Notes: generated by a model not told the origin, from the letters alone. A DNA stretch of 64,000 bases from Flagellimonas pacifica (GCF_900215465.1 NZ_OBEH01000009.1:1-64000); one strand, 5' to 3'; numbered from the stretch's first letter, positions 24,407-33,173 are shown. Made by a program: numbers and translations.

Positions 24407-25537
24407 CTATTTTATATTTTCATTGGCGACCTGAATTTCAATGGAAGCTTTCTCTCCTGTAGCTTTCCAAAAATTATAGGTATTCCCCCAATAACTATCA
24501 GGTTCTCCTTTTCTAGCAAAATTCTCCAAATCCTTGTTAATGGAATCAATTTTTTCCTGGGCAAGTTTTGATGTAGATATGATAACGGTTAAAGCTTTAA
24601 ATTCTTTTTGGGAGTCTTGAACAGACGGAATCCTCTCTCCATGTTCCGCTACAAGGTCTTCACTTGTAACTGTTATTATACGATCTGCCGTAAATTTTCC
24701 ATATTCTCCGGTCGAAACAGGGTTTTCCGCTACCTGAATGGACTCCAATTCATCTTTGTCGATAAGTCCCATTACATAAAGCTCTACGTTACTATAAGGC
24801 AAGGAGTTGCCACCATTAGCGTTAGAGCCAAAACCTTCTCTACCATTTACTTTTCCATGGTATGTCCCATTGCCCAAATCGTCAAGCTCATCAAAACCTC
24901 CAAGTTGACCTCCGGCGCTCGAATAACCCCAATGTCCGCCAACTGTTGTTGATAGAAATCCATGATTGGCCCAATAATGGGCAATTTCATGTAAAAAAGG
25001 TCCGGAAACAATGTATTCTGTCCTAGGCATATAAATAACACTCTTTAACTTGCCTTGGGAGCCATAACTTGCAGTACCATCATAAGTGGAAGAGCCTATT
25101 CCCTGAATATCATTTTTTGCTTTATATGATATCCCGTAATACAAATCCTGCGGTTGACTTTCCTCCACAGATAGAATAAAAATGAAGTCAAATTCATCAT
25201 TAAAATATTGATATACTTTTTTGGTAACCACCTTTAGGTCGCCATCGTCAGTTATAAATTTATTGTATTCCACATCCGACAGAACAAAGTTTACCAACTT
25301 CTTATCTTCATCTAACACAAAGCTTTCTTCAAATTCATTTGTATCTGATGGGTTTGTTACATCTGTATCGTTTGAATCTTCCTGGCTTTCTTCAGTATCT
25401 GTTGATTCTTCTTTATCAACAATTCCCACTTCTTCCAAACTATCTGTACTACACGATATGTTTGTAATTGAAAATAAAAAAAGGAAAAACAGGGCGTTAA
25501 AAAGGGAGATTACCCTTGGCGTAGAGGCTCTTAACAT
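24407..25537 (-). CDS. Lipoprotein with HExxH zinc motif, probable metalloprotease
   Basis: A 376-residue protein. It has a signal peptide with lipobox (FSITNISCS), then an acidic, Ser/Thr-rich linker of about 45 residues (DKEESTDTEESQEDSNDTD...), then a globular domain containing FLHEIAHYWANHGF (HExxH). A further candidate ligand is the His of GGHWGYSS about 15 residues on. The family is not one I can name. The linker would hold the domain away from the membrane. It is a single gene, convergent with the matrixin-like gene. Confidence 0.65.
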   Translation of the reverse strand: MLRASTPRVISLFNALFFLFLFSITNISCSTDSLEEVGIVDKEESTDTEESQEDSNDTDVTNPSDTNEFEESFVLDEDKKLVNFVLSDVEYNKFITDDGDLKVVTKKVYQYFNDEFDFIFILSVEESQPQDLYYGISYKAKNDIQGIGSSTYDGTASYGSQGKLKSVIYMPRTEYIVSGPFLHEIAHYWANHGFLSTTVGGHWGYSSAGGQLGGFDELDDLGNGTYHGKVNGREGFGSNANGGNSLPYSNVELYVMGLIDKDELESIQVAENPVSTGEYGKFTADRIITVTSEDLVAEHGERIPSVQDSQKEFKALTVIISTSKLAQEKIDSINKDLENFARKGEPDSYWGNTYNFWKATGEKASIEIQVANENIK

Positions 25538-25676
25538 AAGTGTTCAATTTAAGGTTTGAGGTATGGTACTAACGCAGAAAAGGAGAACATATTTTATCAA
25601 CCCCGGTCCTAAATGGCTGATTAGTTATAGCATAGTGTTTAAACCTATACGACCAACAACAAAACTGCTTTAAAAC

Positions 25677-26108
25677 TTACAAGGGAAGTATGGATTTGCC
25701 ATCCCTAACATCGGCAATTAAACTTTCAATAGTGGTTTCTTCCAAATTTTTTATAAACGAACTGTTTGCATCACCAACCAAGCGGTGCAGTGCACAGGGA
25801 TTTTCATTATCGCACTCTTTTAAACTCAGCATACATGAACGTAGCCGTTGTTCACCGTCAATGATATCAACAATCTTAATTAATCGAATGGATTTGTTTT
25901 TGTCATCCAAATAAAAACCGCCTTTTGGCCCTCTTGAAGATGAAACAATATTGTGTTTGGAAAGTTCCTGTAACAATTTTGCCAAATAGGATTGCGGAAC
26001 ATTTATACGTTCATATATATCCTTTACCATCATTTTATTATTCTCATTGGTGTTCAATGCCAAAAAAAGGACCGCCTTCATGGCATATTTAGCAGAATTG
26101 GTAAGCAT
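25677..26108 (-). CDS. Rrf2-family iron-sulfur regulator
   Basis: A 143-residue regulator with an N-terminal winged helix (SAKYAMKAVLFLAL, NVPQSYLAKLLQELSKHNIV, SSRGPKGGFYL) and three cysteines, Cys92, Cys99 and Cys105 (CX6CX5C). These match the cluster-binding cysteines of IscR and NsrR in position. NsrR-type members sense nitric oxide through the cluster. It is divergent from the nos operon, and an inverted repeat lies between the two promoters. It probably represses both, but nitric oxide as the signal is inferred. Confidence 0.88.
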   Translation of the reverse strand: MLTNSAKYAMKAVLFLALNTNENNKMMVKDIYERINVPQSYLAKLLQELSKHNIVSSSRGPKGGFYLDDKNKSIRLIKIVDIIDGEQRLRSCMLSLKECDNENPCALHRLVGDANSSFIKNLEETTIESLIADVRDGKSILPL

Positions 26109-26156
26109 ATACTTATTTCAATTTTTATACAATACTAAAAAGATGTTTTTGTCGCA

Positions 26157-26177
26157 AATATGACGAATATCATATTC
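26157..26177. promoter_or_regulatory. Candidate operator of the Rrf2 regulator
   Basis: AATATGA (26157-26163), six bases, TCATATT (26170-26176): a perfect seven-base inverted repeat. An overlapping palindrome GAATAT-C-ATATTC lies at 26165-26177. It covers the -33 region of the nos promoter and abuts a CATATTTG-like -7 box of the regulator gene on the other strand. Confidence 0.55.
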
Positions 26178-26195
26178 TAACCTAATACAGGACAA

Positions 26196-26203
26196 TACAT
26201 TTG
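26196..26203 (+). promoter_or_regulatory. -7 box (TACATTTG) of the nos operon
   Basis: Perfect TAnnTTTG match 26 bases before the cytochrome ATG; the -33 region falls in the inverted repeat. Confidence 0.55.
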
Positions 26204-26228
26204 GTAAAAATTTAACAACTATTGTCCA

Positions 26229-26732
26229 ATGAGAATTATTCTAAAAAACAGCATTTTCTTTTTCGTGTTACTCCTTTTAAGCTGTGGAGGGAAAGAAGAG
26301 AAAAAAAAGGATGGCTTTGAGGTTCAAAGACAAAAAACAAAGGAACAACCGGTAAAAGCTGCTGAAACAAATACACAAAAGGCCTCAGAAAAGATAGACC
26401 TTACCAACAAGGGTGTAGGGCCAATTACATCAATAAACATACCTGATGAAATAGATCAAACTCTTGCCGCTGAGGGCAAAGCTGTTTTTGATCAAATGTG
26501 TATGGCCTGTCACAGAGTGGGCAAAAAATTTATTGGTCCCGCTCCCAACGGTATTTTGGAAAGACGTAGTCCTGAATGGGTAATGAACATGATTCTTAAC
26601 CCAGAAGGCATGGTAAAAGAAGACCCGTTGGCAAAAGAACTTTTATTAGAATTTAATGGATCACCCATGGCTAACCAGGGCCTTACAGAGGAACAGGCCA
26701 GAGCCGTGCTCGAATATTTTAGAACCTTATAA
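26229..26732 (+). CDS. c-type cytochrome lipoprotein of the nos operon
   Basis: A 167-residue lipoprotein (lipobox LLLSCGG, Cys19) with a charged linker to about residue 75 and one class I cytochrome c domain. The heme motif is CMACH (Cys91, Cys94, His95), and a probable Met ligand lies in GSPMANQGL before the final helix AVLEYFRTL. As the first gene of the nos operon, nine bases ahead of the fasciclin gene, it probably delivers electrons to NosZ from the membrane side. That role is inferred from position. Confidence 0.87.
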   Translation: MRIILKNSIFFFVLLLLSCGGKEEKKKDGFEVQRQKTKEQPVKAAETNTQKASEKIDLTNKGVGPITSINIPDEIDQTLAAEGKAVFDQMCMACHRVGKKFIGPAPNGILERRSPEWVMNMILNPEGMVKEDPLAKELLLEFNGSPMANQGLTEEQARAVLEYFRTL

Positions 26733-26741
26733 CATTTTACT

Positions 26742-27320
26742 ATGAAAGTACTGACCAAAATCAAATTATGCTTTGGTTCGTTACTAGCGGTTTTTATTAT
26801 GATGAGCTGCAAGAACGAAGCTAAAACAGAGACTACCTCCACTAAAACGGAAGAAGCCCAAAAGAGTGCTAAAAAGCAAGGACAGGCATTCCTTAAAGAT
26901 GACGAAGCCCAACCCAATGTTCTAGATATAGCCATTGGTTCCGAAGCTCACAGTACTCTAGTTGCCGCAGTACAAGCTGCTGAACTAGAGAATGCCTTGG
27001 TAAATGCAGGACCATTGATGGTTTTTGCTCCAACAAATGAGGCATTTGACGCCCTGCCCGAAGGAACCGTGGAGAACCTGTTAAAACCAGAAAACAAAAA
27101 CGCATTGGCCAACATTTTAAAATACCATGTTACTCCTGGTAGGTATACCAAGGATTTTCTCAAAAAATTTAAAAAACTGGGGCAAGCCAATAACCAAAAT
27201 GTCCCTGTAGAAGTTAAAGGGGATGATGTTTATGTGGGCGGAGCCAAAATTGTGGCCAGCGTTCCTGCTGGTAACGGAATAGTCCATGTAGTGGATAAAG
27301 TAATATTACCTCCTAATTAG
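26742..27320 (+). CDS. Fasciclin (FAS1) domain lipoprotein
   Basis: A 192-residue lipoprotein (lipobox IMMSCKN, Cys23). One FAS1 domain covers about 65-190: HSTLVAAVQAAELENALVNAGPLMVFAPTNEAFDAL, then NALANILKYHVTPGRY and ending NGIVHVVDKVILPPN. FAS1 domains mediate adhesion or protein-protein contacts. Its place between the cytochrome and nosZ suggests a structural or docking role in the periplasmic N2O reductase system, which is inference. Confidence 0.88.
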   Translation: MKVLTKIKLCFGSLLAVFIMMSCKNEAKTETTSTKTEEAQKSAKKQGQAFLKDDEAQPNVLDIAIGSEAHSTLVAAVQAAELENALVNAGPLMVFAPTNEAFDALPEGTVENLLKPENKNALANILKYHVTPGRYTKDFLKKFKKLGQANNQNVPVEVKGDDVYVGGAKIVASVPAGNGIVHVVDKVILPPN

Positions 27321-27343
27321 AAAACGAAACTTTCATAAAAACG

Positions 27344-29311
27344 ATGACAATGAAAAAAATACATTATTTACTGTTTACCCTAGCTGGAGTCGCCATGCTA
27401 TTTACCAGCTGTAATCAGCAAGGGAACAAAAGCTCTAACGGAGCTCTTTCTTCAAGTGCAGCGGAAAAAGTATATGTGGCTCCAGGGGAGCATGATGAAT
27501 ATTACGCCTTTGTTTCTGGTGGATTTAGCGGTCAGTTATCCGTATATGGTCTTCCATCTGGGCGACTTTTTAAAGTAATTCCTGTGTTCTCTCAAGATGC
27601 TGAAAAAGCTTGGGGATATAATGAAGAAACCAAGCCCATGTTAAATACCTCCCATGGCTTTGTACCTTGGGATGATTCCCACCATCCTGATATTTCGCAA
27701 ACCAATGGGGAACTTGATGGTCGCTACGTTTTTATTAACGGAAACAATACTCCTCGTATTGCAAAAATCGATTTATCCACTTTTGAGACTACAGAAATCA
27801 TTGAAGTTCCCAACAGTGCGGGTAACCACAGTTCTTCCTTTGTAACCGAAAATACCGAATATGTGGTTGCAGGTACACGTTTTTCAGTTCCAGTACCACA
27901 AAGAGATATGCCCATCAAAGAATATAAAGGGAATTTTAAAGGAGCATTGACATTTATCAGTGTTGCTCCTGAAGATGGCGGTATGGATATCAAATTCCAG
28001 TTATTGATGCCTGGTTTTGACTATGACCTTTCTCACCCAGGTAGAGGGGCATCACATGGTTGGTTCTTCTTTACCACCTATAATACGGAAGAATCCCATA
28101 CCTTGATGGAAGTTAATGCTTCACAAAACGATAAGGATTTTATTGCCGCTGTAAACTGGAAAAAAATAGAGGAATATGTAAATAACGGCGGTGGAACCAT
28201 GATGCCATCAAATTATGCACATAACGTCTATGATGAGCATACCCATACGGCCACTTCTACCATGAAAAAAGAAGTATTGACCGTAGACCCAACTAAAGTT
28301 CCAGGTGCTGTTTATTTCTTACCTACTCCAAAATCCCCGCATGGCTGTGATGTAGATCCATCTGGAGAGTATATAGTTGGTAATGGTAAATTATCTGCAG
28401 ATTTAACAGTGCATTCCTTTACCAAAATGTTAGCCGCCATAGAAAATGAGAAATTTGACGGTGAAGCGTATGGCATTCCAATCTTAAATTTTGAAGATGT
28501 TCTTGCAGGAACCGTAAGTCAACCAGGACTTGGGCCATTGCATACAGAATTTGATGGACAAGGAAATGCGTATACAACCTTCTTTATTTCCTCCGAAGTT
28601 GTAAAATGGAAATTGGGAACATGGGAAGTTGTAGACAGACAACCTTGTTATTACTCTGTGGGCCACTTGATGATTCCTGGAGGTAATTCAAGAAAACCTT
28701 TTGGAAAATATGTGTTGGCCATGAACAAGATAACCAAAGACCGTTATCTACCAACAGGGCCAGAGGTAACACAATCAGCTCAATTATATGATATCTCCGG
28801 TGAAAAAATGGAGTTGTTGTTAGACTTTCCAACTGTAGGTGAACCACACTATGCCGCCGGTATTGCTGCAGATATTGTAAAGCAGAGATCTAAGAAAATC
28901 TTTAGTCTTACGGACAATAAACATAAATATGCCACCACCTCAGATGCCGATGTTAGAGTTGAGCGTAATGGAAAAGAAGTTCATATTTATATGACCATGA
29001 TCAGAAGTCACTTCAACCCAGATAATATTGAAGGTGTTAAAGTAGGTGACAAGGTATACTTCCATGTAACCAACCTGGAGCAAGATTATGATGTTCCCCA
29101 TGGTGTAAGTGTAATCGGCGCTAATACCTCAGAGCTTTTAATCATGCCAGGACAAACGGAAACATTTGTTTGGGAACCCAAACAAGTTGGTGTATGGCCA
29201 TTTTATTGTACAGATTTCTGTTCTGCTCTCCATCAAGAAATGCAGGGTTATATCAGAGTATCTCCAGCTAATTCAAACATTGATCTAAGCTGGTCACTAG
29301 GAGAAGATTAA
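27344..29311 (+). CDS. nosZ: Nitrous oxide reductase, clade II
   Basis: Reduces N2O to N2, the last step of denitrification. The 655-residue protein has an N-terminal seven-bladed propeller holding the CuZ cluster (His-rich segments DDSHHPD, NAHN-type SNYAHNVYDEHTH, SPHGCDVDPSGEY, LGPLHTEFDG) and a C-terminal cupredoxin domain with the CuA site CTDFCSALHQEM (Cys622, Cys626, His630, Met633). The Asp where clade I enzymes have Trp, and a Sec-type signal without twin arginines, mark it as clade II. The signal ends LFTSC (Cys23), so it appears to be a lipoprotein. ATG 27350 is an alternative start. Confidence 0.97.
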   Translation: MTMKKIHYLLFTLAGVAMLFTSCNQQGNKSSNGALSSSAAEKVYVAPGEHDEYYAFVSGGFSGQLSVYGLPSGRLFKVIPVFSQDAEKAWGYNEETKPMLNTSHGFVPWDDSHHPDISQTNGELDGRYVFINGNNTPRIAKIDLSTFETTEIIEVPNSAGNHSSSFVTENTEYVVAGTRFSVPVPQRDMPIKEYKGNFKGALTFISVAPEDGGMDIKFQLLMPGFDYDLSHPGRGASHGWFFFTTYNTEESHTLMEVNASQNDKDFIAAVNWKKIEEYVNNGGGTMMPSNYAHNVYDEHTHTATSTMKKEVLTVDPTKVPGAVYFLPTPKSPHGCDVDPSGEYIVGNGKLSADLTVHSFTKMLAAIENEKFDGEAYGIPILNFEDVLAGTVSQPGLGPLHTEFDGQGNAYTTFFISSEVVKWKLGTWEVVDRQPCYYSVGHLMIPGGNSRKPFGKYVLAMNKITKDRYLPTGPEVTQSAQLYDISGEKMELLLDFPTVGEPHYAAGIAADIVKQRSKKIFSLTDNKHKYATTSDADVRVERNGKEVHIYMTMIRSHFNPDNIEGVKVGDKVYFHVTNLEQDYDVPHGVSVIGANTSELLIMPGQTETFVWEPKQVGVWPFYCTDFCSALHQEMQGYIRVSPANSNIDLSWSLGED

Positions 29312-29338
29312 ACTAAACAAATATTAACTCTCTTTATG

Positions 29339-29370
29339 AAAAGCGGGAGGGGAAGCCCTTCCGCTTTTTA
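29339..29370 (+). terminator. Hairpin with T-tract between nosZ and nosB
   Basis: AAAAGCGGGAGGG (29339-29351), loop GAAG, CCCTTCCGCTTTT (29356-29368) and a further T: a 13-pair stem with one G-T pair. It looks like an intrinsic terminator 27 bases after the nosZ stop, inside the operon. It may allow partial read-through and protect the nosZ 3' end. Confidence 0.7.
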
Positions 29371-29392
29371 CAAATACACAAGTATTGAACAG

Positions 29393-29986
29393 ATGAAAAA
29401 GAAAGCTAAAATTTTGATGTTTGCAGGTGCATTATTGCCCCTATTGCTCTTTGTGTTTCCACTTTGGAAAATAACCTTGGAAGCCCCTCAATATCCTACT
29501 CCTTTAGGTATGTACATCTACATCAACGATTTTGCAGATGCCAATCCTCATGACATCAAAAATATCAACTTGATGAATCACTATGTTGGCATGAAATACA
29601 TTCCAGATGCCATACCAGAATTTAAAATATTCCCTGCCGGTATTATCATAACCACTATTATTGGGCTTCTAATTGCCTTTAAAGCCAATTACAAATGGTA
29701 TTTATACTGGTTTATTTTGATGGGGGTCTTAAGTGCCGCTGGGCTTTACGACTTCTATTTATGGGAGCATGACTATGGATATGACCTTGACCCAAAGGCC
29801 ATCATGAAGTTTACTAATCCTGATGGCTCCATAATGGGCTTTCAGCCTCCCCTTTTTGGCTCAAAGGATATTCTTAACTTTACTGCACACTCCTACCCCC
29901 AATTGGGTGCATTTGGTCTTGCTTTGGGTATGGGGATTTCTTTTGTCGCTTACTTGATTGGAAAGAAAAACAACAAAATTCAATAA
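29393..29986 (+). CDS. nosB: NosB-like inner-membrane protein
   Basis: A 197-residue membrane protein with four predicted helices (KILMFAGALLPLLLFVFPLW; IFPAGIIITTIIGLLIAF; YLYWFILMGVLSAAGLYDF; GAFGLALGMGISFVAYLI). A periplasmic loop lies between the first two. Clade II nos clusters carry a membrane protein, NosB, directly after nosZ, and this fits in position, size and topology. Its function in N2O reduction is not known. The open frame begins at 29336 but that part encodes the terminator hairpin, so ATG 29393 is chosen. The symbol rests mainly on context. Confidence 0.7.
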   Translation: MKKKAKILMFAGALLPLLLFVFPLWKITLEAPQYPTPLGMYIYINDFADANPHDIKNINLMNHYVGMKYIPDAIPEFKIFPAGIIITTIIGLLIAFKANYKWYLYWFILMGVLSAAGLYDFYLWEHDYGYDLDPKAIMKFTNPDGSIMGFQPPLFGSKDILNFTAHSYPQLGAFGLALGMGISFVAYLIGKKNNKIQ

Positions 29987-29987
29987 T

Positions 29988-30431
29988 ATGAAAAGGCAAT
30001 TTGGGGCTTACATATTAATTGTTATGGCAGCAACTGCTTTTATTCAATGTAGTATCAAGCCCCAACCTATTGTCTATGGCACTGACGGATGTCATTTTTG
30101 CAGTATGACCATAGTAGATACCCAACATGCTGCCCAAATGGTTACCAAAAAAGGTAAAGCATTTAAGTTTGATGCCATTGAGTGCATGATCAATTACCGC
30201 AATGAAATTGATGCTGATGACATAGCCCAATATGTATGTAACCATTACACAGCTCCAGAGGAATTAATTGATGCCACACAGGCAACCTTCCTAATCAGTG
30301 AGGGAATCCCAAGCCCAATGGGCGCCTATTTAACCGCTTTTGATTCTAAAACTGGGGCCGAATCAGCACAAAGCAAGCACGAAGGCAAATTATTTACGTG
30401 GGATGAATTGTTGGAACACCTCAATAACTGA
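29988..30431 (+). CDS. nosL: NosL, copper-delivery lipoprotein
   Basis: A 147-residue outer-membrane or periplasmic lipoprotein (lipobox AFIQC, Cys21). It carries the Cu(I)-binding motif GCHFCSMTI (Cys35, Cys38, Met40) followed by the NosL fold (KKGKAFKFDAIECMINY). NosL hands copper to apo-NosZ with the help of the NosDFY complex. The open frame begins ten codons upstream inside nosB; ATG 29988 starts one base after its stop codon and directly before the signal peptide. Confidence 0.93.
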   Translation: MKRQFGAYILIVMAATAFIQCSIKPQPIVYGTDGCHFCSMTIVDTQHAAQMVTKKGKAFKFDAIECMINYRNEIDADDIAQYVCNHYTAPEELIDATQATFLISEGIPSPMGAYLTAFDSKTGAESAQSKHEGKLFTWDELLEHLNN

Positions 30432-30461
30432 ATTCGAAAACCCTGAGCACCGTATAGCACT

Positions 30462-31688
30462 ATGAAAGAACTAGTATTGGTTTTACTCCTCCTATTGGGC
30501 TTGTTCTCCCATGCCAAAACAATTGAAATATGCGCTTCATGTGAAGTAAAGACAATCAAAAACGGCATTGTAAAAGCTTCAGATTTTGATACCCTTCTTA
30601 TCAAAAAAGGTACTTATAAAGAATTCAATATCATAGTTGACAAGCCCCTCACCCTACTGGGAGAAAATTATCCGGTAATAGATGGAGAAGATAAAGGTGA
30701 AATTATCACCATAATATCAGATAATGTAACAGTAGATGGTCTTTTCATTATAAATGTCGGTACAAGTTACACCTCTGACTATGCTGCTGTAAGAGTTGTA
30801 AAGAGCAAAAAATTCTTAATCCAGAATGTTGTCTTGGAGAAGCTCTTTTTTGGCATTTATTTAGAAAAATCCAGAGATGGTAAAGTCTATCACAACAAAA
30901 TTATAGGTGACGCGGTGGAAGAATTCAATTCTGGTAACGGAATACAATTGTGGTACTGCAAGAACATTGAAGTGGAGCAAAACATTGTACAACATGTACG
31001 GGACGGTATTTATTTGGAATTTTCCGATGATATCATAATCAAGAACAACATCAGTTCCAACAACGTGCGCTATGGGTTACATTTTATGTTTTCAAATAAC
31101 GATATTTATGAAGACAATGTTTTTGAGAAGAATGGATCTGGTGTAGCCGTCATGTTTTCTAAAAAAATTAAAATGTACAATAATACATTTAGCGAAAATT
31201 GGGGAACGGCATCATTTGGTATACTGTTAAAAGAAATAAACGATGCAGAAATAATCGGAAATACATTTGAACAAAATACGGTCGGCATCAGTATAGAAGG
31301 CTCCAATAGGATCAAATATTCAAAGAATGATTTCATCAATAATGGCTGGGCGCTAAAAGTTAGGGGCGCATGTTATGGCAATACATTTTCTTCCAATAAC
31401 TTTATGCACAACTCCTTTGATGTTTCCTATAATAGCAAATTGAACGACAATCTTTTTCAAGGGAATTACTGGAGCAAATACACCGGATACGACCTAGATA
31501 AAAATGGAACTGGTGATGTCCCCTACCGCCCCGTAAAACTCTTTTCCTATATTGTTAACCGTACCCCTGAAACCATTGTTTTATTACGAAGTCTGTTCAT
31601 GGATATTATCGATTTTTCGGAAAAAGTATCTCCCGTCTTTACTCCTGACAACTTGATGGACAATGCCCCCTTAATGAAAAAAATGTAA
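30462..31688 (+). CDS. nosD: NosD, periplasmic copper-insertion protein
   Basis: A 408-residue exported protein (signal peptide LVLVLLLLLGLFSHA). It is built of right-handed beta-helix repeats rich in Asn and Ile (for example IQLWYCKNIEVEQNIVQHV, IYLEFSDDIIIKNNIS, GVAVMFSKKIKMYNNTF), the carbohydrate-binding/sugar-hydrolase (CASH) pattern of NosD. It joins the NosF-NosY ABC transporter and inserts copper into NosZ. Its stop overlaps the nosF start (TAATG). Confidence 0.94.
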   Translation: MKELVLVLLLLLGLFSHAKTIEICASCEVKTIKNGIVKASDFDTLLIKKGTYKEFNIIVDKPLTLLGENYPVIDGEDKGEIITIISDNVTVDGLFIINVGTSYTSDYAAVRVVKSKKFLIQNVVLEKLFFGIYLEKSRDGKVYHNKIIGDAVEEFNSGNGIQLWYCKNIEVEQNIVQHVRDGIYLEFSDDIIIKNNISSNNVRYGLHFMFSNNDIYEDNVFEKNGSGVAVMFSKKIKMYNNTFSENWGTASFGILLKEINDAEIIGNTFEQNTVGISIEGSNRIKYSKNDFINNGWALKVRGACYGNTFSSNNFMHNSFDVSYNSKLNDNLFQGNYWSKYTGYDLDKNGTGDVPYRPVKLFSYIVNRTPETIVLLRSLFMDIIDFSEKVSPVFTPDNLMDNAPLMKKM

Positions 31689-32398
31689 TGATAGCTGTAA
31701 CTGACCTTTATAAAAAATTTGGAAAAAACCAGGTGTTAACTGGATTGAATCTCACTATTGATGGAGGTGGAGTTTTTGCCGTACTAGGACCCAATGGTTC
31801 TGGAAAAACCACATTGATAAAAAGTATTTTAGGAATGGTCACCATGAACAGGGGAGAAATATTGGTCATGGAAAATCCTGTAAAAACTAAATGGAAATAC
31901 CGCAAAGAAATCAATTACCTTCCACAGATAGCCAATTTTCCGGGAAACCTTAAAGTAAAGGAACTTATCAGAATGATCATAGATCTAAGACAAAAACCTA
32001 GTGATTCTGAAAGGTTGATCAAGATGTTCAAATTGGAACCTTTTTTAGATAAAAAATTCTCGACTTTATCAGGAGGTACAAAACAAAAAGTAAACCTTGT
32101 GCTTACTTTTATGTTTGATAGTCCCCTACTCATTTTGGATGAGCCCACCACTGGGTTAGATCCTGCTGCCTTGATCAAGCTTAAAGAATTGTTACAAGAA
32201 GAAAAGAAAAAGGGCAAGACCATTTTGGTAACCTCACATATATTGCAATTTGTTGAGGAAGTAGCTGATGAAATTGTATACCTACTTGAAGGAAAAATAT
32301 ACTTTAAGGGGGGCATTTCACAATTAAAGACTATGACCAAACAAACTGATTTTGAACACGCCATTGTGGCCATTGCAACTCAAGAAATACATGCTTAA
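31688..32398 (+). CDS. nosF: NosF, ABC transporter ATPase for NosZ maturation
   Basis: A 236-residue ATPase. Walker A is GPNGSGKTTLIK (about 33-44), the signature is LSGGTKQKVNLV, Walker B is LLILDEPTTGLDP, and the switch His lies in LVTSHILQF. It powers the NosDFY complex. It is translationally coupled to nosD by a one-base overlap and to nosY by an eight-base overlap. Confidence 0.95.
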   Translation: MIAVTDLYKKFGKNQVLTGLNLTIDGGGVFAVLGPNGSGKTTLIKSILGMVTMNRGEILVMENPVKTKWKYRKEINYLPQIANFPGNLKVKELIRMIIDLRQKPSDSERLIKMFKLEPFLDKKFSTLSGGTKQKVNLVLTFMFDSPLLILDEPTTGLDPAALIKLKELLQEEKKKGKTILVTSHILQFVEEVADEIVYLLEGKIYFKGGISQLKTMTKQTDFEHAIVAIATQEIHA

Positions 32399-33173
32399 GA
32401 TTCTAAAATATAGTTTTTACGACCTTATGCGTAGCCGATGGAGCTACGTATATTTCTTTTTCTATCTGGCATTGGGGTTTGTACTGTTGTTTTTAAACAA
32501 TGATGTATCCAAAGCGGTTATAACACTCATGAACGTCATTATTGTTCTGGTACCCTTAATAGCTACCATTTTTGGTGTAATGTACTACTACAACTCTAAG
32601 GAGTTTACAGAATTGTTACTGGCACAACCTATTAAACGCACTTCTATTTTTCTGGGTCAATATTTCGGAGTAGCGGGCTCTTTGTCTTTGAGTCTGGTAC
32701 TTGGCCTGGGTATTCCATTCATCTTTTATGGACTTTTTAGGAGTAATGCCATCTGGGATTTCTCACTTTTATTGGTTACCGGAGGGTTTCTTACCTTGAT
32801 TTTTACAGCGCTGGCATTCAATATTGCGCTTTCAAACGAAAACAAGATTAAAGGTTTTGGCTACGCCGTTCTGTTATGGTTGTTCTTAGCAGTTATTTAT
32901 GATGGATTGTTTTTAATGTCGTTGATTGTATTTGAAGAATATCCCCTGGATACCTTCTCATTGGTTTCCACTATGCTCAATCCCATAGATTTATCAAGGA
33001 CTCTTATTCTATTAAAATTGGACATTTCTGCATTATTGGGATATACTGGAGCTACTTTCAAGAAGTTTTTTGGAACGGATTTTGGTTTTTTCGTGTCGAT
33101 GGGCATTCTAATACTGTGGACCATATTCCCAATTTGGAGATTAGTGTACAAGGCTAGAAAAAAAGATTTTTAG
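32391..33173 (+). CDS. nosY: NosY, membrane subunit of the NosDFY transporter
   Basis: A 260-residue integral membrane protein with six hydrophobic segments, an N-terminal cytoplasmic coupling region (MLKILKYSFYDLMRSRWSY) and a PLIATIFGVMYYYNSKEFTELLLAQPIKR segment typical of NosY-type permeases. The longest frame starts inside nosF at 32352; ATG 32391 gives the family N terminus and an eight-base overlap with nosF. It is the last gene of the visible nos operon. The nosGHC genes of some other clade II clusters are absent. Confidence 0.92.
   Translation: MLKILKYSFYDLMRSRWSYVYFFFYLALGFVLLFLNNDVSKAVITLMNVIIVLVPLIATIFGVMYYYNSKEFTELLLAQPIKRTSIFLGQYFGVAGSLSLSLVLGLGIPFIFYGLFRSNAIWDFSLLLVTGGFLTLIFTALAFNIALSNENKIKGFGYAVLLWLFLAVIYDGLFLMSLIVFEEYPLDTFSLVSTMLNPIDLSRTLILLKLDISALLGYTGATFKKFFGTDFGFFVSMGILILWTIFPIWRLVYKARKKDF

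Noticed and set aside
26510..26935. 141-codon minus-strand ORF across the cytochrome and fasciclin genes
   Set aside because: Antisense to two conserved lipoprotein genes of the nos operon.
31915..32373. 152-codon minus-strand ORF opposite nosF
   Set aside because: Shadow of the ABC ATPase coding sequence.
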